A stretch of DNA of 11,311 nt from an uncultured Eubacteriales bacterium (GCA_900553545.1 USDP01000038.1:1-11311); one strand, 5' to 3'. Shown: positions 1 to 7,246, counted from the first letter of the stretch. The notes: generated by a model not told the origin, from the letters alone. Translations and numbers: made by a program.

Positions 1-23
1 CCGGGGCTGTTGTATTGTTTTTC

Positions 24-1928
24 TCATCCAAGCAGCTCGCAGACCAGGTCGCTGTATGCGCCCGGATCTTCGAGCGGCAGACCCGCCATCAGCAGCGCCT
101 GCGCGTAGAGGATCTCGACGATCTTCTTCGCCTTCTCCGGCTCCTGCGCCACGGCGATCTGGAGCTTCGCGAACATCGGATGCGAGGCATTCAGCTCCAG
201 CACCTTCTCGGCCTTCATGTCCATCTCGGGGCTGACGCGCTTGAAGTATTTCTCCATCTCAAACGTCATCCCCTCGCCCGGAACGACGCAGACCGGATGG
301 CTTCCCAGCGCGTCGGAGAGCTTGACCTCCTTGACCCGCTCGCCCAGCGTCTCCTTGACGAAATCGAGGGTCGTCTTCGCCTGCTCGGCCTTTTCCTCGG
401 CGGCCTTCTTTTCCTCGTCGGTCTGGATGCCGAGGTCGTCCTGCGTCACGGAACGGAAGTCCTTCTCGCCGTACTTTTGCAGCGTCTGCGGTACGAAGCC
501 GTCCACCTCATCGGTCATCAGCAGCACATCGAAGCCCTTTTCGCGCAGCGTCTCGATCTGCGGCAGCTTCGCCGCCCGGTCGCGGCTCTCCGCGCTGGCG
601 TAGTAGATGTATTTCTGCCCCTCGGGCATTGCCTCGGCATACTCCTTGAGGCTGACCAGCTTGTTCTCCTTCGCCGACCAGTAGAGCAGCAGATCCTGAA
701 GCAGCTCTTTCTTCGCGCCGTAATCATTCAGCACACCGTATTTCAGCTGTGTGCCGAACGCGCCGTAGAACTTCTCATACTTTTCGCGGTCGTTCGTCAT
801 CAGCTTCACGAGTTCCTGTTTGATCTTCTTCTCGAGGTTGTTCGCGATGAACTTGAGCTGCCGGTCGTGCTGGAGCATCTCACGCGAGATATTCAGGCTC
901 AGATCCTGCGAATCGACCACACCGCGCACAAAGCGGAAGCAGTCCGGCAGCAGATCGGCACAGTTTTCCATGATCATCACGCCGGAGGAATAGAGCTGCA
1001 AACCCTTCTTGAAATCCTTCGTATAGAAGTCATACGGAGCCTTCGCCGGGACATAGAGCAGCGCCTTATACGTCACCGCACCCTCGACGTCCGCGTGGAT
1101 GACCGCAACCGGATCTTCAAAATCATAGAACTTCTCTTTGTAGAAGCTGTTGTATTCCTCGTCCGTGACCTCCGACTTTTTCTTCTGCCAAATCGGCACC
1201 ATCGAGTTCAGCGTCCGGTCCTCCTGCACCGTCTCATACTCCGGATGTTCGCTGTCCGCCGTGCCCTCCTTGACCTTCGTGGTGTCCATCATCATCTTGA
1301 TCGGATACCGGATATAGTCGGAGTATTTGCGCACGAGCGTCTGGATGTCCCACGGCTTCAGGAACCGCGAATAGTCCTCGTCCTCCGTGTCAGCCTTGAG
1401 CTTCATGATGACGTCGGTGCCAACGCCGTCCTTCTCGCACGGCTCGATGGTATAGCCGTCCGCGCCGGACGACTGCCATTTCCAAGCCTGCTCTTCGCCA
1501 TATTTTTTCGAGATGACCGTCACCTCGTCGGCCACCATGAACGCCGAATAGAAGCCGACGCCGAACTGGCCGATGATATCGATGTCCTCATCCTTGCTCT
1601 CTGCGTTTTCAAGGTCCTTCTTGAATTGCAGACTGCCGGATTTGCAGATCGTGCCGAGATTCTGTTCCATCTCGTCCTTGCTCATGCCGATGCCGTTGTC
1701 GCGCACGGTCAGCGTCCGCGCGTCCTTGTCCGCCTCGATGCGGATGACAAAATCGCTGCGGCTCAGGCCGACGTTCTCGTCGGTCAGCGCCCGGTAGGCC
1801 AGCTTGTCGATTGCATCGGATGCGTTCGACAAGATCTCTCGTAGGAAGATCTCCTGATGCGTATAAATTGAATGGATCATCAGATCGAGCAGCCGTTTGC
1901 TCTCCGCCTGAAATTCTTTCTTTTCCAT
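24..1928 (-). CDS. htpG: Molecular chaperone HtpG (bacterial Hsp90)
   Basis: This encodes 634 residues, the usual length for bacterial Hsp90, a cytosolic ATP-dependent homodimeric chaperone. The N-terminal GHKL ATPase is complete: EIFLREILSNASDAIDKL (26-43) with the catalytic Glu31 and Mg-binding Asn35, DNGIGM (77-82), and GQFGVGFYSAF (120-130), the ATP-lid glycine loop. The middle domain carries RGVVDSQDLSLNISREMLQ (335-353), whose SRE arginine contacts ATP in the family. The C-terminal dimerisation region follows, without a eukaryotic MEEVD tail. Minor variation is visible in the lid (TICKSGS, where IAKSGT is common). The ATG start is supported by AAGGA about 12 bases upstream. The gene has its own promoter and a CIRCE operator, so HrcA-controlled heat-shock expression is inferred. 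The stop lies 23 bases from the window edge, so any terminator or downstream neighbour is out of view. Confidence 0.98.
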   Translation of the reverse strand: MEKKEFQAESKRLLDLMIHSIYTHQEIFLREILSNASDAIDKLAYRALTDENVGLSRSDFVIRIEADKDARTLTVRDNGIGMSKDEMEQNLGTICKSGSLQFKKDLENAESKDEDIDIIGQFGVGFYSAFMVADEVTVISKKYGEEQAWKWQSSGADGYTIEPCEKDGVGTDVIMKLKADTEDEDYSRFLKPWDIQTLVRKYSDYIRYPIKMMMDTTKVKEGTADSEHPEYETVQEDRTLNSMVPIWQKKKSEVTDEEYNSFYKEKFYDFEDPVAVIHADVEGAVTYKALLYVPAKAPYDFYTKDFKKGLQLYSSGVMIMENCADLLPDCFRFVRGVVDSQDLSLNISREMLQHDRQLKFIANNLEKKIKQELVKLMTNDREKYEKFYGAFGTQLKYGVLNDYGAKKELLQDLLLYWSAKENKLVSLKEYAEAMPEGQKYIYYASAESRDRAAKLPQIETLREKGFDVLLMTDEVDGFVPQTLQKYGEKDFRSVTQDDLGIQTDEEKKAAEEKAEQAKTTLDFVKETLGERVKEVKLSDALGSHPVCVVPGEGMTFEMEKYFKRVSPEMDMKAEKVLELNASHPMFAKLQIAVAQEPEKAKKIVEILYAQALLMAGLPLEDPGAYSDLVCELLG

Positions 1929-1950
1929 AAATCGTCACGTCCTTCGCAGT

Positions 1951-1977
1951 TTAGCACTCGTTATATTCGAGTGCTAA
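1951..1977. promoter_or_regulatory. CIRCE operator (HrcA binding site) of htpG
   Basis: This is a perfect inverted repeat, TTAGCACTC-N9-GAGTGCTAA, matching the CIRCE consensus at all 18 arm positions. It lies in the htpG leader, 22 bases upstream of the start codon and immediately downstream of the -10 box, so bound HrcA would cover the transcription start. CIRCE is classically found before groESL and the hrcA-dnaK operon. Here it directly controls htpG. Confidence 0.97.
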
Positions 1978-1981
1978 GTTC

Positions 1982-2009
1982 ATTCTAGCACAGCTTTTTC
2001 ATTTTGCAA
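1982..2009 (-). promoter_or_regulatory. SigA-type promoter of htpG
   Basis: Read on the minus strand, TTGCAA (2009-2004) is followed after 16 bases by TAGAAT (1987-1982). A TG one base before the -10 box makes an extended -10 element. The predicted start site falls at the edge of the CIRCE repeat, the expected geometry for HrcA repression of a vegetative promoter. Confidence 0.75.
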
Positions 2010-2096
2010 GCCTCTCCGCAAAAATTTACAAAGCGTTCAAGATTTGGCCGCGCAATCACCGGGCCGCAGTTTCTGTTATGTTTTCATTGTGCATTT

Positions 2097-2142
2097 TAAC
2101 GAATTATTTGTTTCCATATTGACATTTTGTAGTAATTCGTTA
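2097..2142. repeat. Inverted repeat TAACGAATTA / TAATTCGTTA, operator-like
   Basis: Perfect 10-base arms (2097-2106 and 2133-2142) are separated by 26 bases. The right arm overlaps the spacer and first bases of the -10 box of a plus-strand promoter-like sequence, and the left arm lies just upstream of its -35 box. This arrangement resembles a transcription-factor operator pair. The regulator cannot be named from sequence. The stretch 1978-2264 contains no gene I can support; besides this repeat it holds the htpG promoter, the plus-strand promoter and the terminator at 2207-2230. Confidence 0.45.
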
Positions 2143-2146
2143 TACT
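2119..2146 (+). promoter_or_regulatory. Candidate plus-strand promoter inside the inverted repeat
   Basis: A consensus -35 TTGACA (2119-2124), a 16-base spacer and a -10 TATACT (2141-2146) are visible. Predicted transcription starts near 2153 and runs only about 55 bases before a GC-rich hairpin with a T-rich tail. No plausible protein begins in that interval. The product would be a short RNA of roughly 85-90 bases, or the promoter is a relic. Confidence 0.45.
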
Positions 2147-2206
2147 AAAACTGTCACCGGTACTGTGCTGGGACATGACATTTCATCTATTTTCCCAAAA
2201 AAAGAA

Positions 2207-2230
2207 ATCCTTCCGGTTCGCCGGAAGGAT
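2207..2230 (-). terminator. Rho-independent terminator of the 138-residue ORF, possibly bidirectional
   Basis: Perfect 10-base arms, ATCCTTCCGG and CCGGAAGGAT, enclose a 4-base loop. On the minus strand the stem is followed by TTCTTTTTTT, a classic intrinsic terminator 34 bases past the stop at 2265. On the plus strand it is followed by CTCTTTTATTTG, so it could also end the short transcript from the promoter at 2119-2146. Confidence 0.87.
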
Positions 2231-2264
2231 CTCTTTTATTTGTGCGGCAGTGGGGCGGTCGGGA

Positions 2265-2681
2265 TCAGGCATGGGAATCGGGTTTGCCCGGTTTCTTCGG
2301 TACCCACCAGCCGCCTCTGTCGCAGTATCCGTTTCGTTCCATAAACGGGACGAGCACCCCGATCCGTCCGGTTTTGGGGATCTCGACGCCTTCACGCCTC
2401 AGAATTGCAAAAATCTCATGTTCCAGTTCATCCATGACCGCACCCCACGCATCCGTGATCCTGCACGCCTCCTGATGTTCCGGCGTTCCTTCCGGGTAAT
2501 CATAGATATTGTCTTCGACCCACCAGAACTTGTTGCTCGCGGCTGCAAATGCCTTTGCCAAACCGGCTTCGCTGCGGTCTTGAGAATACCACTGACGGAC
2601 GTCCTCCGGCGTCCGTTCCGGATCTGGTTCAAATCCCATAATCAATATGGGTTCCTGAGACGCTTCGTTCTCGTCTGTCAT
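2265..2681 (-). CDS. Hypothetical protein, 138 residues
   Basis: I do not recognise the family. The protein is soluble-looking, with no signal peptide or membrane segment, and acidic overall. It has a Trp/Tyr-rich centre (FWWVEDNIYDYPEGTPEH, about 52-69), a predicted helix (WGAVMDELEHEIFAILRREG, about 79-98) and a C-terminal GYCDRGGWWVPKK patch. The start is chosen because GGGGAGG lies 8 bases upstream of the ATG at 2681. An out-of-frame ATG closer to that site would give a short peptide only. A good terminator follows the stop at 34 bases, and the amino-acid composition is more natural than that of the overlapping plus-strand reading frame. It stands alone between htpG and tRNA-Leu with no clear promoter of its own. 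A non-enzymatic accessory protein is possible, but that is a guess. Confidence 0.75.
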   Translation of the reverse strand: MTDENEASQEPILIMGFEPDPERTPEDVRQWYSQDRSEAGLAKAFAAASNKFWWVEDNIYDYPEGTPEHQEACRITDAWGAVMDELEHEIFAILRREGVEIPKTGRIGVLVPFMERNGYCDRGGWWVPKKPGKPDSHA

Positions 2682-2794
2682 GCTTCATGCCTCCCCTCTT
2701 TCCCAAAAACAGGTTTCCCCTGGGCCGCGCCCAACCAGCATTGCCATACGGCAAAATTAAGCTGTAAATGCGTAAAACCATTGCGGATAAAAGA

Positions 2795-2826
2795 AAAGCC
2801 CTAAATTCCGAAGAATTTAAGGCCTT
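2795..2826 (-). terminator. Rho-independent terminator of tRNA-Leu
   Basis: On the minus strand, directly after the CCA end, a 14-base stem (2826-2813 with 2808-2795, two G-U pairs) encloses a TTCG tetraloop and runs into TTTCTTTTATC. It would end the tRNA transcript. Readthrough could be a source of transcription for the hypothetical gene downstream at 2681. Confidence 0.82.
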
Positions 2827-2914
2827 TGGTGCGCGAGGCGGGACTTGAACCCGCACGTCCGGAGTGGACACTAGAACCTGAATCTAGCGAGTCTGCCAAT
2901 TCCACCACTCGCGC
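2827..2914 (-). tRNA. tRNA-Leu (anticodon CAG)
   Basis: An 88-base class II tRNA. The acceptor stem pairs GCGCGAG (2914-2908) with CTCGCGC (2837-2831), followed by discriminator A and an encoded CCA (2829-2827). The anticodon stem CTAGA/TCTAG holds loop TTCAGGT with anticodon CAG, reading CUG leucine codons. A long variable arm, as expected for leucine, and a T arm with GGTTCAAGTCC are visible. It has its own promoter and terminator and is divergent from purA. Confidence 0.97.
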
Positions 2915-2947
2915 AGCTTGATTTGTGCGTCTCTCGACTGCTCGGAT

Positions 2948-2976
2948 ATCATAGCACAGCGGGCGCGCTTTGTCAA
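2948..2976 (-). promoter_or_regulatory. Strong SigA promoter of tRNA-Leu
   Basis: Read on the minus strand, a consensus TTGACA (2976-2971), a 17-base GC-rich spacer and TATGAT (2953-2948) with an extended TG motif are visible. The -10 box ends 33 bases before the mature tRNA 5' end, leaving room for a short 5' leader that RNase P would remove. Confidence 0.87.
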
Positions 2977-3062
2977 GAAGAATTCTCCACTTTTCCGTTC
3001 TTTTTCGGGACGCCTTCCGTTTATCATTAAATACCCTTATGGAGGATATGAGAAATAGATGT

Positions 3063-3090
3063 TTTACTTATATTTTGTGTGTGGTATAAT
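3063..3090 (+). promoter_or_regulatory. SigA promoter of purA-purB
   Basis: A perfect TATAAT (3085-3090) with an upstream TG (extended -10, 3082-3083) is preceded at 16 bases by TTTACT (3063-3068), a partial -35 match. I see no PurR box or purine riboswitch between here and the start codon. The stretch 2915-3123 holds only this promoter and the divergent tRNA promoter. Confidence 0.72.
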
Positions 3091-3123
3091 GGCCGCAGAA
3101 ATGATAGGAAAAGGAGCTTATTT

Positions 3124-4398
3124 ATGAGCAACTGTGCAATTGTAGGCATCAACTGGGGCGACGAGGGCAAGGGCCGCATGGTCGACCTGATCGCAAAGGA
3201 ATATGACGTCGTCTGCCGGTATCAGGGCGGCAACAACGCGGGCCACACCGTCGTCAACGAATATGGCAAGTTTGCGCTGCATCTGATTCCGTCCGGTATC
3301 TTCCTGAAGGGCGTCGTCAACGTGCTGGGCAACGGCGTTGTCATCGACCTCGAGCATCTGTGGGGCGAAATGAAGAGCCTGATGGATGCCGGTATTGAGA
3401 TCACGCCGGAGAACTTCAAGATTTCCGAGCGCGCGACCATCGTCTTCCCCTATCACCGCGCGCTGGACGGTCTGGAAGAGGCCCGTCTGAAGGACAAAAA
3501 ATACGGCTCCACGCTGCGCGGCATCGCGCCGGTCTACTCCGACAAGTATCAGAAGAAGACCATCATGATGGGCGAGCTGCTGTATCCGGAATACCTCAAA
3601 AAGCGTCTGGCCGGAATTCTCGAGTGGAAGAACCTCACTATCCAGAACGTCTACGGTGCAGAACCCTACAAGCTGGACGACATGCTGGCCTGGTGTGAAG
3701 AGTTCGGCTCGAAGCTCGCGCCCTATATCTGCAACACGACCAGGTTCCTCTATGACGCCGAAAAGTCCGGCAAGAACATCATGTTCGAGGCCCAGCTCGG
3801 CGCGCTGCGCGACATCGACTTCGGCATCTTCCCCTACACCTCTTCGTCCTCCTCGAACGCGGGCTACGCCTGCGTCGGCGCGGGTATCCCCGGCAGCCAC
3901 GTTGACCGTACTGTCGGTATCGTGAAGGCATACTCCACCTGTGTTGGCGAAGGCCCGTTCACGGCGGAGTGGTTCGGTGAAGAGGCGGAAGCCCTTCGTC
4001 AGGCCGGTGCCGAATACGGCGCCGCGACCGGCCGTCCGCGCCGCGTCGGCCCGATCGATCTGGTCGCCACGCGCTATGGCGTACAGATTCAGGGTGCGAC
4101 CGAGATCGCGCTGACGAAGCTCGATGTCCTCTCCTACATGAAGGAGATCCCCGTCTGCGTGCAGTATGAGATCCATGGCCAGAAGACCGACGAGTTCCCG
4201 TTCACGGCGGTCGTCGACGAGGCGAAGCCCGTCTTCACGACGATGCCCGGCTGGGGCTGCGACATCTCCGGCGTCCGCAAGTGGGAAGACCTCCCCGTCG
4301 AGGCGCGCAATTATGTCGAATATATCGAAAAAGCCATCGGCTGCCGCATCAGCTATGTCTCCGTCGGCGCGTCGCGCGACGAATACATCCAGCGCTGA
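3124..4398 (+). CDS. purA: Adenylosuccinate synthetase
   Basis: This 424-residue cytosolic enzyme converts IMP, aspartate and GTP to adenylosuccinate, the first step from IMP to AMP. Visible motifs are the GTP-binding WGDEGKG (11-17, catalytic Asp13), GNNAGHT (36-42, His41), the IMP loop GSTLRGIAP (128-136), ATGRPRR (301-307), the guanine-recognising TKLD (331-334) and the terminal VSVGASRDE (412-420). The start at 3124 is preferred because AAGGAG sits 7 bases upstream; the longer GTG frame from 3079 would begin inside the promoter. The region 221-245 departs from the E. coli pattern: EAQLGALRDID replaces EGAQGTLLDID, and a serine run replaces VTSSNTTAGG. A similar QLG form is, from memory, typical of a clostridial PurA group. 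purB follows after 9 bases. Confidence 0.98.
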   Translation: MSNCAIVGINWGDEGKGRMVDLIAKEYDVVCRYQGGNNAGHTVVNEYGKFALHLIPSGIFLKGVVNVLGNGVVIDLEHLWGEMKSLMDAGIEITPENFKISERATIVFPYHRALDGLEEARLKDKKYGSTLRGIAPVYSDKYQKKTIMMGELLYPEYLKKRLAGILEWKNLTIQNVYGAEPYKLDDMLAWCEEFGSKLAPYICNTTRFLYDAEKSGKNIMFEAQLGALRDIDFGIFPYTSSSSSNAGYACVGAGIPGSHVDRTVGIVKAYSTCVGEGPFTAEWFGEEAEALRQAGAEYGAATGRPRRVGPIDLVATRYGVQIQGATEIALTKLDVLSYMKEIPVCVQYEIHGQKTDEFPFTAVVDEAKPVFTTMPGWGCDISGVRKWEDLPVEARNYVEYIEKAIGCRISYVSVGASRDEYIQR

Positions 4399-4407
4399 GG
4401 CTCCGCG

Positions 4408-5823
4408 ATGAAAGACCGATATGAAAGCCCGTTGGCGTCCCGCTACGCCTCGGACGATATGCTCCATCTGTTCTCCCCGGACATGCGGTTTGAGACGTGG
4501 CGGCGGCTCTGGGTATCGCTGGCGAAGGCGCAGCACGCGCTGGGCCTGCCCGTGACGCAGGAGCAGGTGGACGAGCTGGCCGCACACGTCTCCCCCATCG
4601 ACTATGAACTCGTCGCGGCGAAGGAAAAGGAGCTGCGGCACGATGTGATGGCGCACATCTATGCCTTCGGCGCAGCTGCGCCCGGCGCGAAGGGCATCAT
4701 CCACCTCGGCGCAACGAGCTGCTATGTCACCGACAACGCCGACCTTGTGCTCTACCGCGACGGACTCGTCCATCTGCGCGGCGAACTGGAGCAGGTCATG
4801 GTACAGCTGGCTGGCTTTGCCGACCGCTATGCCGCCCTGCCCTGCCTCGGCTACACGCACTATCAGCCCGCGCAGCTCGTCACCGTCGGCAAGCGCGCGA
4901 CGCTCTGGCTTCAGGACCTGATGCTCGACCTCGAAGAGCTGAACGACGTGATCGCAGCCATCCGGTTCCTCGGCTGCCGCGGCACAACCGGCACCGAGGC
5001 CAGCTTTGTGGAGCTTTTCCACGGCGACACCGCGAAGATCGACGAAATGAACCGCATGATCGCCGCCGACTTCGGCTTCGACCGCCTCTATGACGTCTGC
5101 GGCCAGACCTATCCGCGCAAGCTGGACAGCCGGATTTTGAATGTCCTGTCCTCCATTGCGCAGAGCTGCTATCGCTTCGCGAACGACGTCCGCCTGTTAC
5201 AGCATGACCGGCAGCTTGAAGAGCCGTTCGAGTCGACACAGGTCGGCTCCTCTGCGATGGCCTACAAGCGCAACCCGATGCGCTGTGAGCGCATCTGCTC
5301 GCTGGCCCGCTATGTGATGGCTGACGCGCTGAACGCGCCGATGACGGCCTCCACGCAGTGGTTCGAGCGGACGCTCGACGATTCGGCCAACCGCCGCATT
5401 TCCCTCCCGGAGGGCTTCCTCGCCGTAGACGGCATTCTCCGCCTGATGCAGAACGTGACGGCAGGTCTGCGCGTCAACGAGAAGATCGTTGCGAAGTTCG
5501 TCGCAGACTATCTTCCGTTCATCGCAACGGAAAACCTGCTGATGGCCGCAGTCGAGCGCGGCGGCGACCGGCAGCAGGTTCACGAAATCATCCGCCGTGC
5601 CTCCATGCGCGCGACCGAGGCGATGAAAAACGGTGAGCCTTGGGATCTCATTGCAGAACTGGCCGCCGAGCCTACCTTTGGCCTGACCGAGGCCGAGATC
5701 CGCGCGGAGATGAAGCCGGAGTCCTACATCGGGCGCTGCCCGGAGCAGGTCGCGGCCTTCACCGCCAAATGCCGCGGCCTCTGCACCGATGCAGCCAAGG
5801 CCCGCGCCGACATTACCCTTTGA
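4408..5823 (+). CDS. purB: Adenylosuccinate lyase (long, ADSL-like form)
   Basis: This 471-residue protein of the fumarase/aspartase superfamily cleaves adenylosuccinate to AMP and fumarate, and SAICAR to AICAR. Catalytic positions are visible: His78 in LRHDV, His151 in YTHYQPAQ and the flexible-loop serines 281-282 in GSSAMAYKRNPMR, plus GTTGT (192-196). The length and motifs such as TQWFERTLDDSANRR and LPFIATEN match the animal ADSL type rather than the about 430-residue Bacillus PurB. An alanine (285) stands where ADSL has proline in SSAMPYKRNP. The gene starts 9 bases after purA, with GAGG overlapping the purA stop as a weak ribosome site, so translational coupling is likely. A strong terminator follows. 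Confidence 0.98.
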   Translation: MKDRYESPLASRYASDDMLHLFSPDMRFETWRRLWVSLAKAQHALGLPVTQEQVDELAAHVSPIDYELVAAKEKELRHDVMAHIYAFGAAAPGAKGIIHLGATSCYVTDNADLVLYRDGLVHLRGELEQVMVQLAGFADRYAALPCLGYTHYQPAQLVTVGKRATLWLQDLMLDLEELNDVIAAIRFLGCRGTTGTEASFVELFHGDTAKIDEMNRMIAADFGFDRLYDVCGQTYPRKLDSRILNVLSSIAQSCYRFANDVRLLQHDRQLEEPFESTQVGSSAMAYKRNPMRCERICSLARYVMADALNAPMTASTQWFERTLDDSANRRISLPEGFLAVDGILRLMQNVTAGLRVNEKIVAKFVADYLPFIATENLLMAAVERGGDRQQVHEIIRRASMRATEAMKNGEPWDLIAELAAEPTFGLTEAEIRAEMKPESYIGRCPEQVAAFTAKCRGLCTDAAKARADITL

Positions 5824-5859
5824 TCCTTTCCTATCCCCATCTTTTCCCCTTCATCGCGG

Positions 5860-5891
5860 AACCCGCGCGGCAGAGTCCTGCCGCGCGGGTT
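5860..5891 (+). terminator. Rho-independent terminator of purA-purB
   Basis: Perfect 13-base GC-rich arms (AACCCGCGCGGCA / TGCCGCGCGGGTT) enclose a 6-base loop and are followed by a tract reading TCCCATTTTTT. It begins 36 bases after the purB stop and closes the two-gene unit. Confidence 0.9.
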
Positions 5892-5941
5892 TCCCATTTT
5901 TTCACCCCTTCGGTCGCAATAAAAGTGTGATTGAAAATCCA

Positions 5942-5977
5942 AAAACAGGCCCACCCAGACTTGGATGGGCCTGTTTT
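5942..5977 (-). terminator. Rho-independent terminator of the DUF4015-like gene
   Basis: Twelve-base arms AAAACAGGCCCA and TGGGCCTGTTTT, with further C-C/G-G pairing inside, form a hairpin 9 bases past the stop at 5987. On the minus strand it ends in TTTTT. With the terminator at 5860-5891 it separates the convergent purB and hydrolase genes. Confidence 0.88.
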
Positions 5978-5986
5978 GGTATCAAA

Positions 5987-7246
5987 TCATTTTGTCAGCG
6001 CGTCAAATGCCGGTTTCAGATCTTCCAGCTTGCTCAGGCTGCACATGGCGTTCCACGCCATAAATCCGCCTGTCAGCCCCGCATCCTCCAGCGCCTGGAT
6101 CTCCGCGCCGATCTCATCCGCGCCATACGTATTATACGGCGGGCGGATGGCGTCATACGCCTGAATCCATGTGCGGACAATGGCGGGGGTTGGCGTCTCG
6201 GCCTGACGCGCGGCGGCCTTGACGGACCAATCGTAGATTGTCTCGTAGGGATGCTCCCACGGGCGGTAGGTGCCGTCCTGGCTGAAATGGTCGGGATACG
6301 GCATGCCGCTGATCACGTCGACCACATTGCTGATCGCCGCCCAATACTGGCCGTAGGCCGTCACATACGTCTCCACGGATTCGCCAAAAACGTCCGCCCC
6401 GACATAGACGCCGAGATCGTGCAGCTCATCCGTCGCGTACATCAAAAAACGCTGGATGGCCTGTGCCTTTGTCTCATTGTTCTCGTTGCGATAGTCGATG
6501 GTTCCGGCCTTTTCATAGTCATACGTCCCGTCCGGGAAGCGGACGTAGTCAAACTGGATCTCCTGGAAGCCCATTGTCTCGACCGCATCCTTCGCCAGCG
6601 CGACCTTGTACTCCCACACGTAGCGGCAGAAGGCGCTCGGCCAATAGCTGCCCGTGGCCCGCAGGTAGAGCGGATCGCCGTTGTTGTCTGCGATTGCATA
6701 TTCCGGATGGTCGCTCACGAAGAACGAATCGTTGAACGCCGTCAGGCGGCCGATGGCATAGAAGCCCGCGTCCTTGATCTTCTGGATGCACGCGCGGTAT
6801 TCCTCGATCGTATTGCTCGCATACTGATAGGCCGTCGGCGAATATTCCTGATAGACCGGCGACGGATAGCCGACCGATGTGCCGTCGATGATGTTGACGA
6901 CAACAGCATTGATATTCGTCGATTTTGCGTACTCGATATAGGCGTCGATGTTGTCCAGCACATCCGGGTCGCACGTCAGATAAAGCGCGTAGCAGGGGTT
7001 CGGCATGACGTTATCTTCAAAGTTCGCCTTCTCGCGCGGATAATAGTCGAGCGAGCCGCCGTCGCCGCCGCCCCAGCGGTCCAGCCGCCCCATGTGGATG
7101 GAATAGGAGCCGAAGCGGTCATAGATCTCCGTGGCCAGCTCCGGCGTCGCGGCGGTGTATTCGCCGCTGATGTAACCGGTGGACTCACCGTCGGTGACGT
7201 GGTAGAGGTGGACGACGCCGTTCGAGATGGAGTCGAAGCCCTGTCC
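5987..7246 (-). CDS. Putative glycoside hydrolase domain (DUF4015-like), C-terminal part of a frameshifted gene
   Basis: This part carries the catalytic-type domain of a protein whose first 172 residues lie in another frame upstream. In the reconstructed 590-residue protein the domain spans about 256-581. It has features I associate with the PF13200/DUF4015 putative glycosyl hydrolase family, a TIM-barrel type: INAVVVNIIDG, GFYAIGRLTAFND, EIQFDYVRFPDG (400-411), the VDVISGMPYP segment and a terminal GGFMAWNA strand. Substrate is unknown; a cell-surface polysaccharide is an inference from the membrane anchor. The frame stays open upstream to 7396, but residues before 7246 there are Arg/Ser/Thr-rich and look non-coding, and no ribosome site supports an independent start. 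Codon phase, terminator and domain completeness argue that this was recently functional. Confidence 0.87.
   Translation of the reverse strand, partial: GQGFDSISNGVVHLYHVTDGESTGYISGEYTAATPELATEIYDRFGSYSIHMGRLDRWGGGDGGSLDYYPREKANFEDNVMPNPCYALYLTCDPDVLDNIDAYIEYAKSTNINAVVVNIIDGTSVGYPSPVYQEYSPTAYQYASNTIEEYRACIQKIKDAGFYAIGRLTAFNDSFFVSDHPEYAIADNNGDPLYLRATGSYWPSAFCRYVWEYKVALAKDAVETMGFQEIQFDYVRFPDGTYDYEKAGTIDYRNENNETKAQAIQRFLMYATDELHDLGVYVGADVFGESVETYVTAYGQYWAAISNVVDVISGMPYPDHFSQDGTYRPWEHPYETIYDWSVKAAARQAETPTPAIVRTWIQAYDAIRPPYNTYGADEIGAEIQALEDAGLTGGFMAWNAMCSLSKLEDLKPAFDALTK

Noticed and set aside
15..1844. Long plus-strand open frame of about 609 codons
   Set aside because: It is antisense to htpG, with His/Arg/Leu-rich composition typical of the complement of a GC-rich gene. 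The htpG motifs on the other strand are unambiguous.
2741..2754. Short palindrome TTGCC-ATAC-GGCAA upstream of the 138-residue ORF
   Set aside because: Arms of only five bases and no T-tract; too short to call an operator or terminator without other copies.
2175..2804. Plus-strand open frame of 209 codons downstream of the promoter-like sequence
   Set aside because: It crosses the terminator hairpin at 2207-2230, is antisense to the 138-residue ORF and has no good ribosome site. Its Cys/Arg/Phe-rich composition looks like a shadow.
3040..3090. 16-codon ORF upstream of purA as a possible leader peptide
   Set aside because: It overlaps the purA promoter itself, so it would not be transcribed intact, and it lacks any run of regulatory codons.
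3079..3123. Upstream GTG start for purA
   Set aside because: It would place the -10 box and the ribosome site inside the coding region. The ATG at 3124 gives the normal N-terminus.
3118..5022. Minus-strand open frame of about 634 codons opposite purA and purB
   Set aside because: It is the complement of two clearly recognised enzymes. Its composition is Ala/Arg/Val/Asp-biased without domains.
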